17,591 bases of DNA from JBBIND01 sp037444075. Lineage in GTDB: Bacteria; Acidobacteriota; Terriglobia; Bryobacterales; Bryobacteraceae. The stretch covers positions 1 through 17,591 of the forward strand of contig JBBIND010000082.1 in assembly GCA_037444075.1 (NCBI GenBank). Direction: 5' to 3'. This document shows positions 1-7,016 of the stretch, piece after piece (position 1 is the stretch's first letter; every line of letters starts with the position of its first letter). A model generated the notes under the pieces. It made no database searches. It worked only from the letters and a program-made list of their open reading frames with translations, and was not told where the DNA came from. A program made the position numbers and the translations under genes.

Positions 1-177
1 TGACATCAGCTACGTATTGGACAATCCGCCGGGCGGGCGGGGGTCACGCAGGTAGTCCGCGCCGATTCCTCACGTCCCTGCCAATCCGTAAGTGAGTCCT
101 GGCGCCGATTCGAGGGCGGCACGCGTCCAGCGTACGCTAGGACTTATTTCATGGGCTGCTACGGCCGGCTTGCGCGA
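1..177. other. Intergenic region upstream of the receptor gene
   Basis: No gene is supported here. One frame is open from base 2 to a TAG at 53-55 (17 codons) and could be the C-terminal tail of a gene entering from the left, but it is too short to identify. The stretch holds a 10-base direct repeat, GCGCCGATTC, at 59-68 and 102-111, and a perfect 10-base palindrome, AGCGTACGCT, at 129-138. Either could be a regulator site for the receptor gene; that is inference only. Confidence 0.4.
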
Positions 178-207
178 TTGACAACGCGGGCCACCATCAG
201 GTAGCTT
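178..207 (+). promoter_or_regulatory. Predicted promoter of the TonB-dependent receptor gene
   Basis: A perfect -35 hexamer TTGACA lies at 178-183 and a TANNNT-type -10 hexamer, TAGCTT, at 202-207, with an 18-base spacer. The -10 ends 6 bases before the ATG at 214, so transcription would start at or next to the start codon. That implies a leaderless or nearly leaderless mRNA. The -10 matches the consensus only at its key positions, so the call rests on the -35 and the geometry. Confidence 0.55.
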
Positions 208-213
208 TTGAGG

Positions 214-3201
214 ATGCGAACTGTATGCGCAGTGTGGGTTGGAGTGTGTCTTTCGATGGCCGCGTGGAGTCAGTCGGAGACCGGGGCGGGTACGATCAGC
301 GGCACGGTGACGGATCCGTCGGGGGCTTCGGTAGGCGGGGTGAGGGTGACCGCGCTGAACCAGAACACGGGGCTGCAACGTGCCACGGAGAGCACGGAGG
401 GCGGCCTGTTCAATCTATCTCGCCTGCCGGTGGGCGTCTACGCGGTAACGCTGGAAAGGGCGGGCTTTAAGACGGCGAAGCGGGAGAACGTGACGGTGAA
501 CGTGGGCGCGGTACTCATGCTGGACGTCGCACTGGAGATCGGAGGCATCACGGAAACGGTCACCGTGACGGGGGACGTGGGTGCGGTGGAGACGTCGCGG
601 TCGCAGACGTCCACGGTGGTGAACGAGAAGCTGATCCGCGATTTGCCTATCAATGGCAGGAATTTTCTGGATTTCACGACGCTGACCCCTGGGGTGGTGC
701 GCGATCCGCGGGGCGGCGACCTTTCGTTCGGCGGGCAGCGCGGAACGGTAAATAGCTTCCTGATCGATGGGGCGGATTCGAACAACCTGTTCTTCGGCCA
801 ATCGACGGGGCGGCAGGGTGTGCGGAACCCTTACGCCGTAAGCCAGGACGCAGTGCAGGAGTTCCAGGTGAACACGAACGGGTTTGCGGCGGAGATTGGG
901 CGGGCCGCAGGCGGCGTGGTGAACGTGATCACGAAGTCGGGTACGAATGAACTGCATGGGACGGGGTTCTTCTTCTACCGGGATACGAATCTCAACGCGA
1001 ACAACACGATCAGCAAGGCTAACGGGAGGCCGCGGGCGCCGTACAAGTTCCGGCAGTTCGGCGGGAACGTGGGTGGGCCGATCAAGCGGAACAAAGCGTT
1101 CTTCTTCTTCAATTACGACGGACAGCGGAACTCGGAACCGGTGGTGCTGGTGCCCCCGCCCGGATTGGCGACGGTGCTGCCGACCCTGCCAGCGGAAGCG
1201 CTGGCGGCCTACCAGAGTCTGGCGTCCACGTATTACAAAGACTATTCGCGCGGGCTCGATAACAACGTGTACCTGTTGAAGGGCGACTGGAACGTTTCGG
1301 AAAAGCAGACGCTCAACCTGCGTTGGAACGCGAACCGCTTTACAGGACGGAACTTTGAGAACTCGGGGGCGCAACGGGCTTCGGAAGCAACCGGCAACAG
1401 CCGCGTGAACACCGACAGCTTCATTGCCACCTACACACGGATTCTGGGCGCCAACAGAGTGTTGGACGCGCGCTACAACTTCACCCGGGACGACCAGCCA
1501 GGCGAGGCGAACTCCGAGGCTCCCGAGACAACCGTACAGCAAGCGGGGCAGACGGTCATCGTTTTCGGGCGGAACAACTTCAGCCCGCGGTATACGAATT
1601 CCAAGCGCAACCAAGCCATTTCCACGCTGTCGTGGACCACTGGCCGGCACACGTGGAAGTTGGGTGGCGACCTGAACTTCGAACGGATCGTCAATTTCTT
1701 TCCCGGGCAGTTTTCCGGCGTGTACCTGTTTTCCTCGCTGCTGGAGTTCGCGCAGCGGCGGCCCTCGACGTTCCAGCAGGCGCTGCCGGGTCCGGGCACC
1801 AACGGCCCGCTGTCGAATCCGAACATCGGCGAGTACGCATTCTTCGTGCAGGACCAGTGGCGGGCGACGGACCGGTTGACGTTGAACTACGGCTTGCGGT
1901 ATGACCTGTTCAACCCGGCGAAGCCCCCGTTCTTCAACCCAGACCCAGGGCTGGCGGCGTTCAACGTGGTGACCAACCGTCTGGATTTAGACAAGAACAA
2001 TTGGGGGCCTCGGCTGGGCGCGGCTTACCGCGTCTTTTCCTCCGACCGGTTGGTGCTTCGCGGCGGTTGGGGCCTGTTCTACGGGCGGACGCCGTCCATC
2101 CTGACAGGCACGGTGCATACCAACAACGGCGAGCAGGTACAGAACTTCCTGTTTAGCGGGGCGGCCATTCCGGTGGCCTACCCGAACATCTTGCGCGCTA
2201 TCCCGACGGCGGGGCGCAGGCCGGTCAACATCTTCAACTTCGGGCCGGGGTTCCAGCAACCGCAGACGCAGCAGGCGAGCTTCAACATCGAGACGAGGTT
2301 TTCGGACTTCATTGTGACGGTGGGCTACCTGGGGGTGTTCGGCAGCCATCTGAACCGGTCGCGAGACATCAACCTGGCGCCGATGCAGTTATTCGCGGGC
2401 CAGCTCTGCCAAACGACGGTGGCCTCGGCTCCCTGTAATGCCAGCGGCCCCTTCCCCTATTTCCGCCGGCCAACGCTGCGTCCGGTGCAGGCGTACCAAC
2501 GGATCACACAGGCGGAAGACACCGGCAATTCCGACTACAACAGCGCGTTTTTCCAGATCAGCAAACGGCTGAGCCGGAATTTCTCGCTGCAGACGTCGTA
2601 CACCTTTTCCAAGGTGATCGACGACGCGCCGGACGGCACAGCCGTGCTGCCGGGGAATTTCGGTGACGACGGAAAGATCGTCTGGGACACGCTCAACGTG
2701 GGGTTGGATCGCGGGCGGGGAGACGCCGACATCCGGCACCGGTGGGTGTTTTCGGGCGTGTGGGACATCGCCTACGCCAACCGGTGGAAGAACGCATTCG
2801 CGCGGATGCTCCTGGCCGACTGGCAACTGTCTTCGATTCTTCAGGCGCAATCCGGGCGGCTGTATTCACCGCGCATCGGGCAGGACCTGAACAACGATGG
2901 CAACATCGCCAATGAGCGCGTTCCGTTCGCGGGCCGCAACACGCTGCAACTGCCTGCCTTTGTGACGATGGATCTGCGGCTGGCCAAGGACGTGCCATTG
3001 TGGCCGGAATCCAGGGTGCGGGTGAAACTGGTTGGCGAAGCGTTCAATCTGCCGAACCGCGCGAACATCACTGGCCGGAACGGCGTGCGGTATAACGTGA
3101 ACCTCAACAACTTCGAATTCCGGCCGAACTCGGCGTATCTGTTCGATACGACCGCGGCGGACCCGCGGGTTTTGCAGTTGGCGCTGAAACTGACGTTCTG
3201 A
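214..3201 (+). CDS. TonB-dependent receptor with N-terminal carboxypeptidase-regulatory-like domain (Oar-like)
   Basis: Outer-membrane protein of 995 residues that should import a large or scarce substrate, such as oligosaccharides, peptides or metal chelates, using TonB energy; the substrate cannot be read from the sequence. Residues 1-20 are a signal peptide ending in AAWSQ. Residues 24-110 form a carboxypeptidase-regulatory-like beta-sandwich (SGTVTDPSGASVGGVRV, then LPVGVYAVTLERAGF). The plug begins near 137 (VVNEKLIRDLPINGRNF) and ends with the FAAEIGRAAGGVVNVITKSG block near 227-246. The rest is a beta-barrel ending in LQLALKLTF, with the terminal Phe typical of outer-membrane proteins. 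Length is usual for the large acidobacterial receptors. A TTG at 208 is also in frame, but the ATG at 214 directly gives the signal peptide. It is monocistronic, with its own promoter and a strong terminator. Confidence 0.93.
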   Translation: MRTVCAVWVGVCLSMAAWSQSETGAGTISGTVTDPSGASVGGVRVTALNQNTGLQRATESTEGGLFNLSRLPVGVYAVTLERAGFKTAKRENVTVNVGAVLMLDVALEIGGITETVTVTGDVGAVETSRSQTSTVVNEKLIRDLPINGRNFLDFTTLTPGVVRDPRGGDLSFGGQRGTVNSFLIDGADSNNLFFGQSTGRQGVRNPYAVSQDAVQEFQVNTNGFAAEIGRAAGGVVNVITKSGTNELHGTGFFFYRDTNLNANNTISKANGRPRAPYKFRQFGGNVGGPIKRNKAFFFFNYDGQRNSEPVVLVPPPGLATVLPTLPAEALAAYQSLASTYYKDYSRGLDNNVYLLKGDWNVSEKQTLNLRWNANRFTGRNFENSGAQRASEATGNSRVNTDSFIATYTRILGANRVLDARYNFTRDDQPGEANSEAPETTVQQAGQTVIVFGRNNFSPRYTNSKRNQAISTLSWTTGRHTWKLGGDLNFERIVNFFPGQFSGVYLFSSLLEFAQRRPSTFQQALPGPGTNGPLSNPNIGEYAFFVQDQWRATDRLTLNYGLRYDLFNPAKPPFFNPDPGLAAFNVVTNRLDLDKNNWGPRLGAAYRVFSSDRLVLRGGWGLFYGRTPSILTGTVHTNNGEQVQNFLFSGAAIPVAYPNILRAIPTAGRRPVNIFNFGPGFQQPQTQQASFNIETRFSDFIVTVGYLGVFGSHLNRSRDINLAPMQLFAGQLCQTTVASAPCNASGPFPYFRRPTLRPVQAYQRITQAEDTGNSDYNSAFFQISKRLSRNFSLQTSYTFSKVIDDAPDGTAVLPGNFGDDGKIVWDTLNVGLDRGRGDADIRHRWVFSGVWDIAYANRWKNAFARMLLADWQLSSILQAQSGRLYSPRIGQDLNNDGNIANERVPFAGRNTLQLPAFVTMDLRLAKDVPLWPESRVRVKLVGEAFNLPNRANITGRNGVRYNVNLNNFEFRPNSAYLFDTTAADPRVLQLALKLTF

Positions 3202-3212
3202 GTGTGCCATGA

Positions 3213-3244
3213 GCAAAAGAGGCGGCGACAGACGCCTCTTTTGC
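3213..3244 (+). terminator. Intrinsic terminator after the receptor gene
   Basis: A perfect 12-base inverted repeat, GCAAAAGAGGCG (3213-3224) and CGCCTCTTTTGC (3233-3244), has an 8-base loop and lies 11 bases after the stop codon. The right arm contains TTTT and the left arm AAAA, so the hairpin could work in both directions. It separates the receptor gene from the dehydrogenase gene. Confidence 0.9.
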
Positions 3245-3476
3245 GTAAGATGCCGCTGGGCGCGCCTTTTTCCCATCCGCCAGTTGCCCGGCGTAAGCCT
3301 TGTGTATTCATAGATTTGCGGTAGCCATTGGCTTTCTCTCTCAGTTCCCCAAGGAGTTTCTCTGAATCGCCTGTCAGATTTTTTTTGCCGCCGCGTGCAT
3401 TGCGGCGTCGAATAGTGTAGTGTAGTAAAACACCCAGACGAACCGTGCGGGAGCAAGGTGAATCTTTGTACATCAT
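3245..3476. other. Intergenic region upstream of the dehydrogenase gene
   Basis: No credible coding region was seen on either strand. A weak stem, TCTGA (3361-3365) with TCAGA (3374-3378), is followed at once by a run of eight T (3379-3386), resembling a second small terminator or the 3' end of a small RNA. TAGTG occurs in tandem at 3413-3422, followed by TAGTA. A promoter for the dehydrogenase must lie here or overlap it, but only weak matches are visible (for example TTGCCG, 17 bases, TCGAAT), so none is called. Confidence 0.4.
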
Positions 3477-3482
3477 AAGGAG
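3477..3482 (+). promoter_or_regulatory. Shine-Dalgarno site that sets the dehydrogenase start
   Basis: AAGGAG lies 10 bases before the ATG at 3493. It decides for that ATG over an upstream in-frame start at 3445, whose 16 extra residues are not conserved-looking and would place this site inside the gene. It is the clearest ribosome-binding site in the window. Confidence 0.8.
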
Positions 3483-3492
3483 AACTGAATTA

Positions 3493-4764
3493 ATGGCGAC
3501 TCTAGTAGTTGAAAAGCCGAAAACAGCCTGCGACATGGCGGCAGAGAACTTCGAATCCGCTGCCGACGCCCTGGAGTTGAGCGGCGATTTGCGGGCCCAA
3601 CTCCGGCAACCGGAAAGAGTCCTCAGCGTTACCGTGCCCGTCCGCATGGACAACGGGCGCATCCAATGCTTCACCGGTTACCGTGTTCAACACAGCACGG
3701 CCCGGGGACCGGCCAAGGGCGGAATCCGCTACCATCCGGACGTCACGCTGGAAGAGGTGCAGGCGCTGGCGATGTGGATGACCTGGAAGTGCGCCATCGT
3801 CAATGTGCCCTTTGGCGGTGGCAAGGGCGGCGTCACCTGCAACCCGAAAAAGCTCTCCCTTGGGGAGATTGAGCGGCTGACGCGGCGTTACACCAGCGGC
3901 ATTCTGCCGCTCCTCGGACCGCACAAGGATATCCCGGCTCCGGATGTCTACACGAACGCCCAAATCATGGCCTGGCTCATGGATACCTACAGCATGAACA
4001 AGCTGGACGGTTATCCGGTTCCCGGCGTGGTGACGGGGAAACCCCTCAGTGTGGGCGGCTCACAGGGACGCAATGAGGCCACCGGAAGAGGTGTCTTCCA
4101 CACGCTGGAGTGCGCCTGCGACCACCTGAAGATCCGGATGAAAGGCGCCCGGGTAGTGGTGCAAGGTCTGGGCAACGCCGGTTCCGTGGCGGGGTCTTTG
4201 CTGGATGCCCACCAGAGCCTGGTCATCGCGGTGAACGACAGCCGCGGCGGCGTTTACAACAAGGACGGTCTGGACATCCCCAAGCTGATGCTGCACAAGG
4301 AAAGAACCGGCAGCGTAGTGGGATTCCCCGGTTCGGAGCCCATCGGCAGCGAGGATCTGCTGGCGCTCGAGTGCGACATCCTCATCCCGGCGGCGCTCGA
4401 GAACGCGATCCACGGCGGGAATGCCGCGCGCGTACGAGCCAGGATCATCGCCGAGGCGGCCAACGGTCCCCTCACGCCGGAGGCCGACGACATCATCGAG
4501 TCCAACGGGATCTTCATCATCCCGGATGTCCTGTGCAACGCAGGCGGCGTGACAGTGTCCTACTTCGAATGGGTGCAGAACGAGCAGCACATGAGTTGGG
4601 AACTGCATGACGTTCAGCAGAGGCTGGAGCGCATCATGAAGCAGAGCTTCCACGAAGTTCTGGACCTTCACAATGACCGCAAGGTCGGCATGCGCCTGGC
4701 CGCCAACATGGTCGGCGTAGGGCGTGTCGCCGAGTCCGTTGCCACGCGAGGACTCTATCCGTGA
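3493..4764 (+). CDS. gdhA: Glutamate dehydrogenase (Glu/Leu/Phe/Val dehydrogenase family)
   Basis: Cytosolic enzyme of 423 residues that interconverts glutamate with 2-oxoglutarate and ammonia using NAD(P). Family landmarks are in order: a substrate-binding block, PAKGGIRYHPDV (K75); MTWKCA (K99); and the active-site signature VPFGGGKGGVTCNP with the catalytic lysine at 111. The second half is the Rossmann domain, with the nucleotide loop GLGNAGSVAG and an acidic VNDSRGG at the end of the next strand. PDVLCNAGGVTVSYFEW near the C-terminus is also typical. Length fits the hexameric class of about 410-450 residues. The family includes leucine and phenylalanine dehydrogenases, but length and the active-site context favour glutamate. 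Cofactor preference cannot be settled by eye. It appears monocistronic, after a terminator and with its own ribosome-binding site. Confidence 0.92.
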   Translation: MATLVVEKPKTACDMAAENFESAADALELSGDLRAQLRQPERVLSVTVPVRMDNGRIQCFTGYRVQHSTARGPAKGGIRYHPDVTLEEVQALAMWMTWKCAIVNVPFGGGKGGVTCNPKKLSLGEIERLTRRYTSGILPLLGPHKDIPAPDVYTNAQIMAWLMDTYSMNKLDGYPVPGVVTGKPLSVGGSQGRNEATGRGVFHTLECACDHLKIRMKGARVVVQGLGNAGSVAGSLLDAHQSLVIAVNDSRGGVYNKDGLDIPKLMLHKERTGSVVGFPGSEPIGSEDLLALECDILIPAALENAIHGGNAARVRARIIAEAANGPLTPEADDIIESNGIFIIPDVLCNAGGVTVSYFEWVQNEQHMSWELHDVQQRLERIMKQSFHEVLDLHNDRKVGMRLAANMVGVGRVAESVATRGLYP

Positions 4765-4779
4765 GCCTTAGACCGATCT

Positions 4780-4858
4780 GCGTGAAATGAAAGGCCACAA
4801 TGCGGACCGCTGCGTGGGTCGGCGCCTGCGCGGAGGTCCGTATCCAGCGGTTTCACGC
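4780..4858. other. Nested inverted repeats downstream of gdhA
   Basis: An outer pair, GCGTGAAA (4780-4787) and TTTCACGC (4851-4858), encloses an inner pair, CGGACC (4803-4808) and GGTCCG (4835-4840). Transcribed, the region could fold into a long two-part stem. No T-run follows, so it is not a standard intrinsic terminator. No coding sequence is credible in 4765-4928. Confidence 0.35.
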
Positions 4859-4928
4859 GAACGGCTGATTGTGTCGTCACCCACAGCTTCCATCGCCGGC
4901 GGTGCGCTCCTTGTGCTAACTTGCTCCC

Positions 4929-5163
4929 ATGCACCGCCGGACGCTACTGCATCTGCCTCTGCTTGCCTGTCTTGCGCAGGCCAAGACCAGCGGATTCAAG
5001 CTCTCCGTGCGAGTGGAGCCCCTGTTCCCGAACCTGGCGCTGCCCCGGCAAATTGAAAAAGTGGCCGAAGCCGGCTATCAGGGCTTTGCGTTCGGCAATT
5101 GGCGCGCTGCGGATGCCATCCATGTTGACGCTGGCCGAAGCCCGCGCGATGGCAGGCGTCTAG
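4929..5163 (+). pseudogene. Gutted hydroxypyruvate-isomerase-like gene (TIM-barrel, exported)
   Basis: The frame from ATG 4929 begins with a short signal-like sequence (MHRRTLLHLPLLACLAQA). It then reads FKLSVRVEPLFPNLALP, QIEKVAEAGYQGFAF and GNWRAADA, as at the N-terminus of hydroxypyruvate isomerase / xylose-isomerase-like TIM-barrel proteins, which are about 290-300 residues. Homology stops after about 62 residues near 5115. In the next frame the DNA then reads MLTLAEARAMAGV to a TAG at 5161-5163, resembling the C-terminal helix of the same family. The best reading is loss of some 200 central codons with a frame change, leaving both ends. The original frame runs on to a TGA at 5181-5183. 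A TAACTT box lies 6 bases before the ATG. No function is expected. The N-terminal match is clear; the C-terminal match is short and less certain. Confidence 0.65.
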
Positions 5164-5182
5164 TACGGGGACGGATGCCCTG

Positions 5183-6337
5183 ATGAGCCTGGATTTCGGC
5201 GATCCGCAAACCATCGCCGCCGCCGACGGCGCGGCTTTGGAGGCGGCGGTCAGGGACGTTCCGGACCATGCCGCGGTCTTCCTCGTTCATGCCGCCGAGG
5301 GGCGTCCCTACTTCGGCAAGACCGCGCACTTGCGCCGGCGCCTGCTGAGGCTGTTGCGCGAGCCGGAGCAGTTCTCGAAGCGGTTGAACCTGCGCGCGGT
5401 GGCTCGCCGCGTGGAATACTGGCTCACCGCTTCGCGGTTGGAAACCGACCTCGTAAGCTACGCCGCAGCCCGCAAACACTTCGCAGAAGATTACGCCGCT
5501 GTTCTGCGTCTGCGGATGCCGGCTTACTTGAAGGTCATTGGCTCGAATCCCTTTCCGCGCACGACGGTTACACGGCGGCTGGCGGGCAGCCTGGCGACGT
5601 TCTATGGCCCGTTCCGCAACCGCGCTTCGGCGGAGCGCTTTCAGGGCGAGTTTCTGGATCTGTTCCAACTTCGCAGGTGCCCGGAGGATTTGGAGCCATC
5701 GCCTGCGCATCCGGGCTGCGTCTACGGGGAAATGAACCTCTGCCTGAGACCGTGTCAGCAGGTGGTGAGCCTGGAGGAGTATGCCAGTGAAGTGAGCCGC
5801 GCCCGGGATTTTCTGGCCACGCAGGGCGCCACGCTGTTGCGTACGCTGGAAGCGGCCCGCGATCAACTCAGCGAGGAGGCGCGATTTGAGGATGCCGCCC
5901 GCATGCACAAGCGCCTGGAGCGCGTGCGGCAGGTCCTGCGATTGCGGGACGAACTCTGCCACACGCTCAACGGTCAGAATGGCGTTGTGATCGCGCGGCC
6001 GGCCACGCCCGGTATGGTCAACCTCTTCTTCCTGATACGCGGCTGGTGGCAGAGGCCGCTGTCCTTCGATCTGCGCGCCGCAGAGGAGACTGCTCTTTCC
6101 ATGGACAGGCGCCTTCTGGAAACCACCGCCAAAATGGATGCCGGCTATGGAAGCGCGCGCGAGCGGCAGGAGCATCTGGCGATGCTGGCGCGCTGGTACT
6201 ACTCGAGCTGGAGGGACGGCGAGTGGCTGGCGTTCAGCGATGTGAAAGCGCTTCCCGTCAGGAAGCTGGTGAATGCGATTCACCGCGTGGCGGCTGCCGG
6301 CCACACCGAAGGGACAGCTCGGAAACCACAGTTATAA
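5183..6337 (+). CDS. UvrC-like GIY-YIG protein lacking the C-terminal nuclease
   Basis: A 384-residue relative of the N-terminal half of excinuclease subunit UvrC, comparable in layout to Cho. The GIY-YIG domain is at about 29-115: GIY is replaced by AVF (31-33), YIG appears as YFG (43-45) followed by K46, the arginine cluster is at 51-53, and the metal-binding glutamate is at 87 (LETDL). A four-cysteine block, C166, C179, C187 and C191, matches the UvrC pattern reported to hold an iron-sulfur cluster. A UVR segment (EARFEDAARMHKRLERVRQVL) lies at about 232-252 and would contact UvrB. The RNase H-like nuclease and HhH region of full UvrC (about 600 residues) are absent. It may make one incision, act as a UvrB-binding factor, or be catalytically weak. 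The ATG overlaps the TGA of the remnant frame upstream (TGATG), and modB follows 10 bases after the stop. Confidence 0.8.
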   Translation: MSLDFGDPQTIAAADGAALEAAVRDVPDHAAVFLVHAAEGRPYFGKTAHLRRRLLRLLREPEQFSKRLNLRAVARRVEYWLTASRLETDLVSYAAARKHFAEDYAAVLRLRMPAYLKVIGSNPFPRTTVTRRLAGSLATFYGPFRNRASAERFQGEFLDLFQLRRCPEDLEPSPAHPGCVYGEMNLCLRPCQQVVSLEEYASEVSRARDFLATQGATLLRTLEAARDQLSEEARFEDAARMHKRLERVRQVLRLRDELCHTLNGQNGVVIARPATPGMVNLFFLIRGWWQRPLSFDLRAAEETALSMDRRLLETTAKMDAGYGSARERQEHLAMLARWYYSSWRDGEWLAFSDVKALPVRKLVNAIHRVAAAGHTEGTARKPQL

Positions 6338-6338
6338 T
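6333..6338 (+). promoter_or_regulatory. Possible -10 element before modB
   Basis: A perfect TATAAT overlaps the stop codon of the UvrC-like gene and ends 9 bases before the modB ATG. If used, the transcript would begin only a few bases before the start codon. No good -35 was found at the right distance, so it may be weak, activator-dependent or accidental. modB has no convincing Shine-Dalgarno site. Confidence 0.35.
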
Positions 6339-6347
6339 GAGTACTCC

Positions 6348-7016
6348 ATGGGGATCGACTGGTTTCCTTTGTGGTTGAGCCTGCGTGTGGCTGTGCTCTC
6401 GACAGCCATTGCCGCGTTGCTCGGCATCTGGCTGGCCTACCTGCTGGCGAACCGGAATTTCCGTGGCAAGGAAGCTCTGGATGCAGCCGTCACGCTGCCT
6501 CTGGTGCTCCCGCCAACCGTGCTCGGCTATTACCTTTTGGTCGTCCTGGGCCGGGAGAGCTTTCTCGGGAAGATTTACGAATCGGTCTTCGGAGCTCCCC
6601 TTGTGTTCACGTGGCAGGCTGCGGTAGTGGCGGCGCTGTTCCACTCGGCGCCCCTGCTGATCAAGTCCGCGCGGGCGGGCTTTGAAAGCGTGGACCGCAG
6701 CTATGAGCGCGCGGCGCGCAACCTCGGCGCTTCGGAGTGGCGCGTCTTCTGGCGCGTTACGCTGCCGCTGGCGCAGCGCTCCATCCTGGCGGCGGCGGCG
6801 CTGGCGTTCGCGCGGTCGCTGGGAGATTTCGGCGTCACCATCATGATCGCCGGCAACATCCCCGGCCGCACGCAGACGGTCGCCGTGGCAATCTACGATG
6901 CCGTGGAGTCAGGCAAAGGAACCGTAGCCCGGGTCCTGGTGCTGGTCATCTCGGGAGTTGCCATTTCCATTCTCTGGCTGGCTAACCGGTTGGGGCCTCG
7001 GCGGGCGCAGGCATGA
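6348..7016 (+). CDS. modB: Molybdate/tungstate-type ABC transporter permease
   Basis: Inner-membrane permease of 222 residues that should form the channel dimer of an oxyanion importer (molybdate, possibly tungstate) with ModC. About five hydrophobic segments are visible, starting with VAVLSTAIAALLGIWLAYLL near 14-33. LPLVLPPTVLGYYLLVVLG (50-68) is characteristic of ModB. The cytoplasmic coupling helix is the EAA-type loop YERAARNLGASEWRVFWRVTLP (about 119-140). SLGDFGVTIMIAGNIPGRTQT (157-177) is another ModB-typical block. Length matches the family. ATG 6348 is chosen over an in-frame ATG at 6273, which would add 25 residues lying inside the upstream gene. The stop overlaps the modC start (ATGA). 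No modA-type binding-protein gene is adjacent. Confidence 0.88.
   Translation: MGIDWFPLWLSLRVAVLSTAIAALLGIWLAYLLANRNFRGKEALDAAVTLPLVLPPTVLGYYLLVVLGRESFLGKIYESVFGAPLVFTWQAAVVAALFHSAPLLIKSARAGFESVDRSYERAARNLGASEWRVFWRVTLPLAQRSILAAAALAFARSLGDFGVTIMIAGNIPGRTQTVAVAIYDAVESGKGTVARVLVLVISGVAISILWLANRLGPRRAQA

Noticed and set aside
2..55. Open frame reaching a TAG at 53-55, possibly the C-terminus of a gene from the left
   Set aside because: Seventeen codons with no recognisable sequence; the other frames are equally open here.
415..1650. A 411-codon open frame on the minus strand inside the receptor gene
   Set aside because: It is rich in Arg, His and Pro with no domain, lies wholly opposite a clear receptor gene, and is the usual mirror frame of GC-rich coding DNA.
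2841..3674. A 277-codon minus-strand open frame spanning the receptor end, terminator and gdhA start
   Set aside because: It crosses a strong terminator and two well-supported genes on the other strand and shows no family motif.
5078..6304. A 408-codon minus-strand open frame opposite the UvrC-like gene
   Set aside because: It is biased in composition, has no recognisable motif, and the opposite strand encodes a recognisable UvrC relative throughout.
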